From an uncultured Thermoanaerobaculia bacterium (GTDB lineage Bacteria > Acidobacteriota > Thermoanaerobaculia > Multivoradales > Multivoraceae): DNA of 64,000 nt. Numbering within the stretch: position 1 is the stretch's first letter; every line of letters begins with the position of its first letter. The translations under genes and the position numbers were made by a program. Below the pieces are notes generated by a model, which searched no databases, was not told the origin of the DNA, and saw nothing but the letters and a program-made list of their open reading frames with translations. This document shows, one piece after another, positions 7,783-17,535 of the stretch. The stretch lies in assembly GCA_951812325.1 (NCBI GenBank), contig OX638294.1, positions 1,027,136 through 1,091,135 of the forward strand. The letters are read 5' to 3'.

Positions 7783-8940
7783 CTACGCTTCGCGGAGGAG
7801 GTCCGTGATCTTCTGCCGCGAGGCGCCGAAGGCCGGCAGCAAGCCACCGAGGACGCCGGTGATGGTCGCCAGGAAGATGCCGGAGAACATGGCGAACGGC
7901 GTGGTGCGCAGCTGGAACGTGATCTCGCTGAACGTGACCTGGTTCATCGTGCCGGTCTGGATGGCGTTGAGCGGCAGTGCCAGCAGGGCGCCGAAGCCGC
8001 CGGCCGCCACCCCAAGGAGCACCGCTTCGAGGAAGAAGCTGCCCATGATCGAGCGCCGCTTGAAACCGAGGGCGCGCAGGGTGCCGATCTCGCGGGCGCG
8101 CGCGGCAACCTGCGCGTACATCGTGTTCGCGGCGGCGAAGCAGGCGCCGACCGCCATCAGCACAGCCAACACGTTGCCGAGGATGATGAACTGGCCCGAT
8201 GACGTTTCCGACTGGAGCTCGTAGTACTCGGGTTCCGTCAGGGCCTGCACCTGGAGCCGCTGCTCGGCCTTGACCGTCTCGATCAGGTCTCGGGCCGCCG
8301 CGGGCGACGCGGCCTTGAGCCGGGTCGAGGAGTAGTAGCCGCTGCGGCGGAACGAATCGCCCAGGTCGCGGTAGTCCCCCCAGATCTCGGAACCGTGGGC
8401 GCCCACGCCGGTGAACAGGCCGACAACCCGGAACGTGTTCCGTCCCAACTCGCGCTCGTCGCCGACCCGCAGGCCAAGCCGGCCGGCCAGGCTGCGGCCG
8501 ACGACGATCTCGCCTCGGCCGGGCTCGAAGCGCCGGCCCTCCGTGATCTCGAAAGCAGGCCGGATGGCAAACCCTCCGGGCTCCACCCCGCGGACCATCA
8601 CGTTCGTTTCCGTACCGTCGACCCGCTCGAAGATCTGGATCGTCACCGTCTCGCCGGACGCCGCGACGTCGCCGTCGGCCGTTCGCTCGACGCCGGGCAT
8701 CGCGGTCAGCAGGCGGTGGCTCTCCTGCGCATAGGAGCTCTCCATCTCGGCGCGGGTGCCGTCTCGCATCACGATGACGACCGAGGGGTCCCCGGTGTCC
8801 GCGAAGGCAGCCCGCAGCCCGCCAGCCAGGGCGAGCACACCGATGTAGACGAGAACGACGAAGCCAATCGAAGCCAGGGTCATGAAGGCCACGCCGCGGC
8901 GTTCGAACAGGTTGCGGTAGGTGTACTTGATCGGGATCAT
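7783..8940 (-). CDS. ABC transporter permease, FtsX/MacB type
   Basis: Inner-membrane permease of a MacAB-like export system, 385 residues. One helix near the N-terminus (MTLASIGFVVLVYIGVLALA), a periplasmic MacB_PCD domain of about 220 residues, then three helices in the FtsX domain (FIILGNVLAVLMAVGACFAA, FFLEAVLLGVAAGGFGALLA, FAMFSGIFLATITGVLGGLL). The REIGTLRALGFKRRSIMGSF coupling segment is characteristic. It is the last gene of the operon, 31 nt after the paralogous permease, and together they probably form a heterodimer served by one ATPase. Confidence 0.88.
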   Translation of the reverse strand: MIPIKYTYRNLFERRGVAFMTLASIGFVVLVYIGVLALAGGLRAAFADTGDPSVVIVMRDGTRAEMESSYAQESHRLLTAMPGVERTADGDVAASGETVTIQIFERVDGTETNVMVRGVEPGGFAIRPAFEITEGRRFEPGRGEIVVGRSLAGRLGLRVGDERELGRNTFRVVGLFTGVGAHGSEIWGDYRDLGDSFRRSGYYSSTRLKAASPAAARDLIETVKAEQRLQVQALTEPEYYELQSETSSGQFIILGNVLAVLMAVGACFAAANTMYAQVAARAREIGTLRALGFKRRSIMGSFFLEAVLLGVAAGGFGALLALPLNAIQTGTMNQVTFSEITFQLRTTPFAMFSGIFLATITGVLGGLLPAFGASRQKITDLLREA

Positions 8941-8971
8941 GCCGTCTCCTTGCGCATGCAGCCGCCCAACG

Positions 8972-10111
8972 TCAGAGCCGCCTCAGTCCGTCGACGATCT
9001 TGAGCCGGGCCGCCGCGACCGCCGGGAAGACGCCGCTCAGCAGCCCGACCGCGATGCCGATGGCGACAGCGGTCGCCAGGACCTGCGTATCGAGTGCGAA
9101 TCCGCCGAAGCCGAAGCCCATCTGATCCAGGAACGGGGTGGCGCCCTGAATCGCCACCGCGGTGAAGCCGACGCCGAGTGCGGCGCCCAGCACGCCGACC
9201 GCAAGAGACTCCCCGATCACCATGCCGAGCACCTGGTTGCGCCGGAAACCCAGGGTGCGGAGCACGGAGACCTCGGTGGTCCGCTCGCGCGCCGCCATCG
9301 CCATCGTGTTCGCCGTGATCAGGAAGATGGAGATGACGATCGCAAGCCCGATCATCGAGAAGAAGAACCGGATGTTGCCCAGCATCTCCGTGAACGAGGC
9401 GGCGAATGCCTCTGCCGTCTCTGCCCGCACCTGGTTGTCCGAGTTCTCGAACATCGCCTCGGCGGCGGCAATGACGGCGGGCGCGGCCTCCGGGTCGTCG
9501 AGCAGCAACCAGTACGTTCCGTTCTGGCCGGGATTTCCCATCGCCTCCTCGACATAGCGCCGATGGAAGAAGATCTGCCGCTCCTGGCCCGGCTCGTCGA
9601 AGTCGTAGATCGCCCGCAACTGGAGCTCCACGTCGATCGGGTAGATGTCCCCCTTGATCGTGATCGTGTCGCCGAGCGACCATCCCTGGATCTCGGTCAG
9701 TTCGCGGCCGGCCGCGAAGGCCGTGCGCTGCGCCGCGAAGGCCTCCCACTCCTCCTCGTTCCACTCCAGGTCGTAGAAGACGCTCCGGAACGTCGCCGGA
9801 TCGATCGTGAAGCGCGGAAAGAAGTTCTCGGGTCTCTTGTAGACGCCCTGGAACCAGTTCTGGGGCGTTACCGACACCACGTTGTCGATCGTCCGCAGCC
9901 GCTGCTCGTATGCCTCCGGCAACGGGAACGTGAGCGAAATCGCGTTGCGTACGACCAGCCGGTCGGGCATCGCCGAATCGTCCGCGAAACTCATCGCGTC
10001 GTTGACCACGCCGAGCAACGACAGGATGAACAGCGCCATCGCCAAACTCGCCATGGTCAGGAAGGTGCGCCGCTTGTTGCGCAGCAGGTTGCGTCGAATC
10101 AGCTTGATCAT
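8972..10111 (-). CDS. ABC transporter permease, FtsX/MacB type (second copy)
   Basis: A 379-residue permease paralogous to the next gene, with the same layout: N-terminal helix after [20 protein letters not shown], periplasmic domain, and three C-terminal helices (FFFSMIGLAIVISIFLITAN, VIGESLAVGVLGAALGVGF, VAIGIAVGLLSGVFPAVAAA) with ERTTEVSVLRTLGFRRNQVL between. The ATG at 10111 is chosen because it overlaps the ATPase stop by four bases; the frame stays open further upstream only as a shadow of the ATPase gene. Confidence 0.88.
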   Translation of the reverse strand: MIKLIRRNLLRNKRRTFLTMASLAMALFILSLLGVVNDAMSFADDSAMPDRLVVRNAISLTFPLPEAYEQRLRTIDNVVSVTPQNWFQGVYKRPENFFPRFTIDPATFRSVFYDLEWNEEEWEAFAAQRTAFAAGRELTEIQGWSLGDTITIKGDIYPIDVELQLRAIYDFDEPGQERQIFFHRRYVEEAMGNPGQNGTYWLLLDDPEAAPAVIAAAEAMFENSDNQVRAETAEAFAASFTEMLGNIRFFFSMIGLAIVISIFLITANTMAMAARERTTEVSVLRTLGFRRNQVLGMVIGESLAVGVLGAALGVGFTAVAIQGATPFLDQMGFGFGGFALDTQVLATAVAIGIAVGLLSGVFPAVAAARLKIVDGLRRL

Positions 10112-10812
10112 GCTCCCGTTCCTCCTCCCGGCGCCGACGCGACCAGCCGGCCCTTGTCGAGCCGCACCAGGCGTTTGGCTCTCGCCGCGGCCTTCGGATC
10201 GTGCGTCACCATCAGGATCGTCTTGTTGAACTGCTCGTTCAGCTGACCGAGCAGGTCGAGCACTTCGCGGCCGGACTCCGCGTCCAGATCGCCGGTCGGC
10301 TCGTCGGCGAGCAGCAGGGTCGGGTCGGTGACGATCGCCCGGGCGATCGCCACCCGCTGCTCCTGGCCGCCGGAGAGTTGCCGCGGGTAGTGCTTCATCC
10401 GGTTCTGCAGGCCGACCACGGAGAGCGCGGTCTCGACCCGTTTCCTGCGGGCCGCCCTCGACGAGCGCCGCAGGGTGAGCGGCAGCTCCACGTTCTCGTA
10501 GGCCGTGAGCACGGGAATCAGGTTGTAGAACTGGAAGATGAAGCCGATGTGGCGCTGGCGCCACAGCGCCAGCTTGCTTTCACCGAGTCGACTCACCTGC
10601 TGGCCGGCCACGATCAGTTCGCCGCTCGTCGGCTGGTCGATGCCCGCGAGCAGGTTGAGCAGCGTGCTCTTGCCGGAGCCCGACGGGCCCATCAGGGCGA
10701 CGTAGTCGCCGGCCTCGACGTCGAGCGTAATGCCCTGCAGCACCTTCAGCTCGAAGGCGTCGCGCCGATAGTTCTTCGTCACGTCCCGCAGTTGGACGAC
10801 GGTCTCAGCCAT
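10108..10812 (-). CDS. ABC transporter ATP-binding protein, MacB/LolD type
   Basis: Cytoplasmic ATPase of the export system, 234 residues. Walker [18 protein letters not shown]-loop [20 protein letters not shown], signature [15 protein letters not shown], Walker [13 protein letters not shown] and H-loop VTHD are all intact. This pattern is that of the MacB/LolD family, which acts with FtsX-type permeases. The ATG at 10812 follows GAGGAG. Its initiation region is duplicated 58 bp upstream, creating a 21-codon minicistron that ends on this start. Confidence 0.93.
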   Translation of the reverse strand: MAETVVQLRDVTKNYRRDAFELKVLQGITLDVEAGDYVALMGPSGSGKSTLLNLLAGIDQPTSGELIVAGQQVSRLGESKLALWRQRHIGFIFQFYNLIPVLTAYENVELPLTLRRSSRAARRKRVETALSVVGLQNRMKHYPRQLSGGQEQRVAIARAIVTDPTLLLADEPTGDLDAESGREVLDLLGQLNEQFNKTILMVTHDPKAAARAKRLVRLDKGRLVASAPGGGTGA

Positions 10813-10892
10813 GGATCAACTCCTCCATCGCGCCGTGTGTTCGCGCGCCTCTTCGCTTCGCCTCAGTCATCGATCCGTTCCTCCATCGCGCC
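10804..10892. repeat. Duplicated ATPase initiation region, 58-bp spacing
   Basis: Positions 10804-10834 and 10862-10892 match closely (ctcag-n-cat-n-gatc-n-ctcctccatcgcgcc type). Each copy carries an SD-like GGAGGA and an ATG followed by an xCTGAG codon pair. Confidence 0.8.
10805..10870 (-). CDS. 21-codon leader ORF overlapping the ATPase start
   Basis: An ATG at 10870 with its own GGAGGA opens the frame [20 protein letters not shown], whose TGA at 10807-10805 lies on codons 2-3 of the ATPase gene. It exists because the ATPase initiation region is duplicated. The geometry is the same as that of the cusA leader. Translational coupling is plausible; an independent peptide function is not supported. 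Confidence 0.35.
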   Translation of the reverse strand: MTEAKRRGARTHGAMEELIHG

Positions 10893-10945
10893 TCGTGCAA
10901 CAAACGCCCTTCGTGCAGCTTCACACATCATTCCCCTTTGCGCAG

Positions 10946-12175
10946 TCAGGACACCTCGCGCACCCGCATCCCCTCGACCAGTTCAGCCGACGGTTGCCGC
11001 ACGACCGATTCGCCGCCGCTTAGCCCCGACAGCACTTCGAAGTCGTTGTCCTGCTCCAGCCCCAACTCGATCGACGAGCGGGCCAGAACGCCATCCCGCA
11101 CCACCCACGCGTAGCTTCGGCCACCCTCGGTCACGATGGCTGCCGCCGGGATCAGGACCTTCGGTTCGGCCTCGAGCGCGGCCTGGTCCGTGCCCTCCTG
11201 CAGGAAGGTCACGGTGCAGCTCATGTCCGGCACGAGCCGCTCGTCGCGGTCGTCGATCGTGACCTTGACCTGAACCACGGCGCGCTGCCGGTCGGCGGTC
11301 GGCACGATCTGGCGCAGGCTGCCGCGGTACTCGTGGTCGGGCACGGCGTCGACCCGGATCGAAGCCGGCTGACCAAGCTCGATGCGGGCAATGTAACTCT
11401 CGTTGATGTCCGCCTCGACCTCGAGCGAGGTCGGATCGGCGATCCGTACCAGGGCACCCGTCGCCTGCTGGCTGGTGAAACCACCCGGCGCGACCATCTC
11501 CCCCACCTCAACCGTCCGCTCGATGACCACGCCGTCGACCGGAGCACGGATGACGGTGTACTCCAGTTGGGCCCGGATCGAGTCGAGATTGGCGCGCGCG
11601 GCGCCCACCTGCGCCCTCGCGACCTGGAGCGTCGTCGTCGCCGCGTCGAGGTCGGCGCTGGGCCCCACCCCCGCCTCGACGATCCGCCGCTGGCGGACCT
11701 CCTCCCGGACCGCGTCGGCGAGGCGTGCCGTCGATTCGAGCAGGGACGCTTCCGCCCGGCGTACCGACGCTTCGAGGTCCGTGCTGTCCAGCACGGCAAT
11801 CAAGTCGCCGGCCGCCACGGCATCGCCCTCGTCGACGTACAGCGCCGTGATCCGGCCGATGATCTTCGCACCCACCGCGGCGCGCACCCGTGCATAGGTG
11901 TAGCCGCTCGCGTTGAGCACCGCGGACGCCTGCTCCGCAGTCAGCCGCTGCACGGTCGCCGTCTCGACTTCCGGCATGAGCCACGGAACGTACTGCTCGA
12001 ACGGCGCCGTGCGCCACGCGTAGACCGCCGCGATGACGAGCGCCAGGACAATGCCCCACTTGATGTAGCGGCCCCGGCGCGGCCGGTATTCGTACTCGTC
12101 GTCGGCGCGGAGGATGGAGAGATCCGGGCGCGCCGGCGGCTCGGCGCCACCGCCCGGACTCGCCACGGCGCTCAC
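10946..12175 (-). CDS. Periplasmic adaptor (membrane fusion protein), MacA/HlyD type
   Basis: Adaptor that links the inner-membrane ABC permeases to an outer-membrane channel; 409 residues. A single membrane segment (KWGIVLALVIAAVYAW) at about residues 40-57, then a lipoyl/barrel-sandwich half motif (VGAKIIGRITALYVDEGDAV), a helical hairpin, the second half motif (YTVIRAPVDGVVIERTVEVG) and beta-barrel segments. Starts at GTG 12175; an alternative in-frame start a little downstream cannot be excluded. It is first in the operon adaptor-ATPase-permease-permease. No outer-membrane factor is encoded next to it, so a TolC from elsewhere would be needed. Confidence 0.87.
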   Translation of the reverse strand: MSAVASPGGGAEPPARPDLSILRADDEYEYRPRRGRYIKWGIVLALVIAAVYAWRTAPFEQYVPWLMPEVETATVQRLTAEQASAVLNASGYTYARVRAAVGAKIIGRITALYVDEGDAVAAGDLIAVLDSTDLEASVRRAEASLLESTARLADAVREEVRQRRIVEAGVGPSADLDAATTTLQVARAQVGAARANLDSIRAQLEYTVIRAPVDGVVIERTVEVGEMVAPGGFTSQQATGALVRIADPTSLEVEADINESYIARIELGQPASIRVDAVPDHEYRGSLRQIVPTADRQRAVVQVKVTIDDRDERLVPDMSCTVTFLQEGTDQAALEAEPKVLIPAAAIVTEGGRSYAWVVRDGVLARSSIELGLEQDNDFEVLSGLSGGESVVRQPSAELVEGMRVREVS

Positions 12176-12311
12176 CGGCGCACCGTTGGCGTTGGCGCCG
12201 GTAGCACCGGCGGACGCACTCCACCGGCTGATCGTCCCATGCCGCGCATTCTATGGTCCTGACCTACGCGGCGCGGGCCCTCAGGGTTTCGGGCTAGCTG
12301 CTAGAGCCGCC

Positions 12312-12345
12312 GGCGAAGCGCCTGATGCTCCTCAGGCGCCTCGCC
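12312..12345 (-). terminator. Strong hairpin between the epimerase and efflux operons
   Basis: GGCGA-a-GCGCCTGA (12312-12325) pairs with TCAGGCGC-c-TCGCC (12332-12345) around a 6-nt loop, a 13-bp stem with one mismatch. It lies downstream of the epimerase stop and upstream of the adaptor gene. It lacks a clear T-run, so it may be a transcription-attenuating hairpin rather than a textbook terminator. Confidence 0.45.
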
Positions 12346-12424
12346 ATCGGCGCCCGATCGCCGGTCAGCAGGGCAACCCGTGCTGGCCGAACTCGTCGAG
12401 ATGCGCGGCATCGTGGACATCAGG

Positions 12425-13609
12425 TCATCGAGGGCGCCGGGGTATCGAGCCAGGTTCCGCCATGCCCGTCGAGCGATCCGTCATGAACAGGTACTCCGTC
12501 ACCTGCCGGTATGTCTCGCCGGGCCGAAGAACGGTGCTCGGGAACCCCGGCTGGTTCGGGGAATCGGGGAAGTGCTGCGTCTCGAGGCAGAGGCCGCCTC
12601 GGCGGACGTAGGGCCGGCCGCTCTTGCCGACCAGGGTGCCGTCGAGGAAGTTGCCGGTGTAGAGCTGCAGGCCGGGGGCGGTGCTGGTGACAAGAAGCAG
12701 CCGACCGCTCTCCGGTTCGTGGAGCCGCGCCACGGGTTCCGGTTCGGCAACAGCGGCGCCGGATTCCCGTACGACCCAGTTGTGATCGTAGCCGCCGCCG
12801 AAGCGAAGCTGTTCGAAGTCGTCGTCGATCCGGTCGCCGACCCGCGTCAAGGAAACGAAGTTCATCGGCGTCCCCTGGACCGATGCGATCTCGCCGGTCG
12901 GGATCAGGTCGGCGCCAACCGGGGTGTAGGCCAGGCTGGACAGAGCGAGTTCGTGATCCAGGATGTCCCCTTCGCCTTCCCCCTTGAGGTTGAAGTAGGA
13001 GTGGAAGGACAGGTTGACTACGGTTGGCCTGTCGCTCACGGCCTCCGCTTCGATGCGCAGATCGTCGACGTTCAGCACATACCGAACCTCGAAGTCGACG
13101 TTTCCCGGATAGCCCTCCTCGCCGTCCGGACTCCGGTAGCGGAGCGCTACCCCCCTGCCGTTCTCGGTCAGGATCGGCTCGCCGTCCCAAACGACTCGGG
13201 TCAGCCCGCGGACGCCGCCGTGAAGGCTGTTCTGTCCGTCGGTTTGCGGCAGGTTCCAGGTCTCCCCGTCGAGCGTGAACCGGCCCCCGGCAATCCGGTT
13301 CGCGTACCGGCCGACGATCGCGCCGAAGTACGGGTTCGTGTCCGCCAGGTAGGACTCGAGATCGTTGAACCCCAGCACGACATCGGCGAACTCGCCGTCG
13401 CGGTCCGCGGCCGTCAAGGACACGATCGCGCCGCCCAGCTCGGAGATCTCCACGCTGGCGCCGGAACGCGATTCGAGGCGGAACAGTTCGACCTCCTTGC
13501 CGTCGACTTCGCCCCACGGGCGCCGGGTCACCTCCACGAAGAGCCCCGGGCCAGGACAACCGCCGGCGAGCGCCGCGGCAAGCAGGAGAAGGGAAACAGG
13601 TCTGCGCAT
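12425..13609 (-). CDS. galM: Aldose 1-epimerase (galactose mutarotase), exported
   Basis: Interconverts alpha and beta anomers of aldohexoses. The 394-residue protein has a leader (SLLLLAAALAGGCPGPG, a possible lipobox Cys), then the beta-sandwich of the GalM family: GAIVSLTAADRDGEFADVVL, NPYFGAIVGRYANRIAGGRF with the substrate-binding Arg, SLHGGVRGLTRVVW with catalytic His, NLSFHSYFNLKGEGEGDILD with the second His, DHNWV and LCLETQHFPDSPNQPGFPS near the C-terminal catalytic Glu. Length agrees with exported GalM proteins. Transcribed alone on the minus strand. Confidence 0.92.
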   Translation of the reverse strand: MRRPVSLLLLAAALAGGCPGPGLFVEVTRRPWGEVDGKEVELFRLESRSGASVEISELGGAIVSLTAADRDGEFADVVLGFNDLESYLADTNPYFGAIVGRYANRIAGGRFTLDGETWNLPQTDGQNSLHGGVRGLTRVVWDGEPILTENGRGVALRYRSPDGEEGYPGNVDFEVRYVLNVDDLRIEAEAVSDRPTVVNLSFHSYFNLKGEGEGDILDHELALSSLAYTPVGADLIPTGEIASVQGTPMNFVSLTRVGDRIDDDFEQLRFGGGYDHNWVVRESGAAVAEPEPVARLHEPESGRLLLVTSTAPGLQLYTGNFLDGTLVGKSGRPYVRRGGLCLETQHFPDSPNQPGFPSTVLRPGETYRQVTEYLFMTDRSTGMAEPGSIPRRPR

Positions 13610-13625
13610 GGCACGCCGCAGGCTA

Positions 13626-13793
13626 CCAGCGGCACTTCACCGGCAGCGTCATCCGCGTGCGCCGCGACGTACGCCACACGCGCCTTCGCCACAGGCTGCC
13701 AGCGGCACTTCACCGGCAGCGTCATCCGCGTGCGCCGCGACGTACGCCACACGCGCCTTCGCCACAGGCTGCCAGCGGCACTTCACCGGCAGC
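13626..13793. repeat. 73-bp tandem repeat, about 2.3 copies
   Basis: The unit beginning ccagcggcacttcaccggca starts at 13626, 13699 and 13772, an exact 73-bp period. The third copy is cut after about 22 bases. It fills the spacer between the divergent epimerase and fumarase genes and ends 25 nt before the fumarase ATG, so it probably overlaps both promoters. Units are adjacent, without unique spacers, so this is not a CRISPR array. Confidence 0.93.
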
Positions 13794-13817
13794 CGCCATC
13801 CGGGCTAACCTCGCGCC

Positions 13818-15467
<1,650 letters not shown>

Positions 15468-15541
15468 CAGAAATCTCCGATACGAGCTCCAGGAAAGTGT
15501 CCCCCTCAGTAGAAACCAAGAGACAACTCCTCTGTGGAGCC

Positions 15542-16861
15542 ATGTTCCTTGCGTTGTTCTTCGGAACCTTCACAACAGCGACGGCCCAGCGGTCCACCTA
15601 CCCGCCCGAAGAGTTCACCGAGCGTCGGGCAAGGCTCTGCGCACAGCTGGACGGCGGCGCGGTGCTCATGTTCTCGGAGACGATGCCGCGATACGGCGCC
15701 CGCTTCCGGCAGGACCACGACTTCTTCTACCTGACCGGCTACGAGGGCCGGAACGCCGTGCTGCTGCTCGAGGTCGACGACTGCGAAGCGCGTCTCTACC
15801 TGCCCCACCAGGGCGACCGCGAGAAGTTCATCGACGGCCCGAACTGGCTCTACGCGCCCGAGCAGGCCAAAGGCGCCGGCTTCGAGGTCGGCCACCTCGC
15901 ATATCTGCCGGAGCACCTGGCTCGGCGGCGCGGCCGGCTGCCCGGCGAGGCAGGAAGACTGCTCTGGATGCGCCTCGGGGAGCGCGACGAGCTCGACCTC
16001 GCCCGTAGCGAGAAGGGCCTCTACCTCGGGCGGCGCGAGCAGAACCCGTGGGGCGGCCAGCCGACCGAGCAAGCCCACCAGATCGCGACGATCCGCGGCC
16101 GGTACCCCTACGCCAGGCTCCGCGACCTGACGCCGCACCTCGACCGCCTGCGCACGATCAAGACACCGCGCGAGATCGAAGTCCTGCGCCGCGCCGGCAA
16201 GGTCAGCGCCGACGGCATCTCCGCCGCGATCCGCGCTACCCGCGCCGGCGGCTGGGAGTACGAGCTGGAGGCCGCGGCCAAACACGTCTTCCTCAAGCAC
16301 GGCGCCGAAATGGAGGCCTATCCGGCGATCGTCGGCTCGGGGCCGAACGGCCTGATCTGGCACTGGGTGACGAACGACCGGCAACTCGAGAACGGCGACC
16401 TCGTCGTCATGGACTACGGCGCCTCTTTCGCCTACATGACGATGGACATCACCCGCACCTGGCCGGTTGCGGGCAAGTTCGACGAGGTCCAGGAACGCGC
16501 CTACCGCGCCGTCCTCGAAGCCCAGAAGGCGATCATCGCCGCCATGCGCCCGGGCGCGACACGCCGCGAGACCACCGCGATCTGCCGCGAGATCTACGAC
16601 CGCTGGGGCTTCGAAGACAAGCCCGCCCACGGCGCCGGCCACTTCGTCGGCCTCTCCGTCCACGACGTCGGCGACGGCGCCCTCCCCTTTGAACCCGGCA
16701 TGGTCATCGCCGTCGAGCCGATCATCGAGATCCCCGAACGGAACATCCACATCCGCATCGAGGACACGGTGCTGATCACCGAGGGCGAGCCGGAGATCCT
16801 GAGCGCGGCCGTGCCGAAGGAGGTCAACGAGTTGCTGGCCCTGGTCGGGGCCGCGAAGTAG
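15542..16861 (+). CDS. pepP: Xaa-Pro aminopeptidase (M24B), secreted
   Basis: Removes N-terminal residues preceding proline. The chosen ATG at 15542 gives 439 residues with a short leader (MFLALFFGTFTTATAQRS) and then the creatinase N-terminal domain and the pita-bread catalytic domain. The dinuclear metal ligands are seen in MDYGASFAYMTMDITRTWPV (two Asp), HGAGHFVGLSVHDVG (His), VIAVEPIIEIPE (Glu) and IRIEDTVLITEGEPEIL (Glu). The same frame is open for more than 3 kb upstream through the epimerase and fumarase regions, which is only a high-GC artefact. It starts 74 nt after the fumarase. Confidence 0.93.
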   Translation: MFLALFFGTFTTATAQRSTYPPEEFTERRARLCAQLDGGAVLMFSETMPRYGARFRQDHDFFYLTGYEGRNAVLLLEVDDCEARLYLPHQGDREKFIDGPNWLYAPEQAKGAGFEVGHLAYLPEHLARRRGRLPGEAGRLLWMRLGERDELDLARSEKGLYLGRREQNPWGGQPTEQAHQIATIRGRYPYARLRDLTPHLDRLRTIKTPREIEVLRRAGKVSADGISAAIRATRAGGWEYELEAAAKHVFLKHGAEMEAYPAIVGSGPNGLIWHWVTNDRQLENGDLVVMDYGASFAYMTMDITRTWPVAGKFDEVQERAYRAVLEAQKAIIAAMRPGATRRETTAICREIYDRWGFEDKPAHGAGHFVGLSVHDVGDGALPFEPGMVIAVEPIIEIPERNIHIRIEDTVLITEGEPEILSAAVPKEVNELLALVGAAK

Positions 16862-16899
16862 CCACCACAGGCCATCAAGTGTTTTTCAATAGAGAAATG

Positions 16900-16961
16900 A
16901 GCGTGGAGCAGCTAGCGGTAGAGAGGCTTCGATCCGGTTCGGTTCGGGGTTGGTTCCTGGA
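16900..16961. repeat. Dispersed ~60-bp repeat, copy 1
   Basis: The segment starting agcgtggag and containing gaggcttcgatcc and cggttc resembles 21362-21421 over about 60 bases (roughly three quarters identical by eye). Both copies are noncoding. The remaining part of 16862-17269 has no gene I can support; a 166-codon minus-strand frame there is low-complexity and Pro/Ser/Arg-rich. Confidence 0.6.
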
Positions 16962-17269
16962 AGCGGCAGACGATTCCGCACCGTCTGCCGCCCGAGGGTA
17001 GCGCGCTGGGCACAGGGGCGGGGTCCTCGTAGCGCGGCGCCGCTGTCATGGAGCTGGCGGCTGTGGCGATGGATGGCATCGGAGCTGCTGTCGGTTCAGG
17101 CGGTCTGTCGGCGCTGTGGGCCGTACTCGCGGGCGATGAGTCTGAAGAGTCTGGCGCGCGCCCGCTTGCCGGCTCGAACCTGGCCGCGACCGCGGCGAGC
17201 AGGCCCGGACCACGGTGCCCGCGCGGCGCCAAGATCGCCACGGGCCGCTGGCCGTCCGTCGCGCCCGGT

Positions 17270-17482
17270 TCAGGCGGCCACGTCGACCAGGGCCGCCGTG
17301 GTCTGGGGCGGCGGCACGGGGTCGCCGTCGCGTCGCAGGCCCGCGAGGTGAAACTCGATGGCTTCGCGCATGAGCTCGAGGGTTTCGTCGGGCGTGTCCG
17401 CGGCGCCGACACAGCCAGGGAGATCGGGAACGTAGGCCGAATAGTTGTCGCCGGCCTTTTCGATGATGACTGTGTACTTCAT
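17270..17482 (-). CDS. HicB-family antitoxin-like protein, orphan
   Basis: The 70 residues MKYTVIIEKAGDNYSAYVPD, LPGCVGAADTPDETLELMRE and AIEFHLAGLRRDGDPVPPP show the partial RNase H fold of HicB (Y-x-AYVPDLPGC followed by a helical EAI segment). HicB normally neutralises the HicA mRNA interferase and represses its own operon. No HicA-like frame is adjacent on either side, and the protein lacks a C-terminal DNA-binding domain, so it may be a solitary HicB-like protein. The ATG lies 53 nt downstream of the next minus-strand gene. Confidence 0.75.
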   Translation of the reverse strand: MKYTVIIEKAGDNYSAYVPDLPGCVGAADTPDETLELMREAIEFHLAGLRRDGDPVPPPQTTAALVDVAA

Positions 17483-17535
17483 GGCGGCGGGACCGCCGCC
17501 GTACCGACGCCGACGTTGCGGCCGATGCCGACGGG

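Noticed and set aside
13626..13793. CRISPR array
   Set aside because: Units are directly adjacent 73-bp copies with no unique spacers, and there are no cas genes.
16912..17412. A 166-codon minus-strand ORF overlapping the HicB-like gene
   Set aside because: Ser/Pro/Ala/Arg-rich without domain signals, and it overlaps the well-supported HicB frame.
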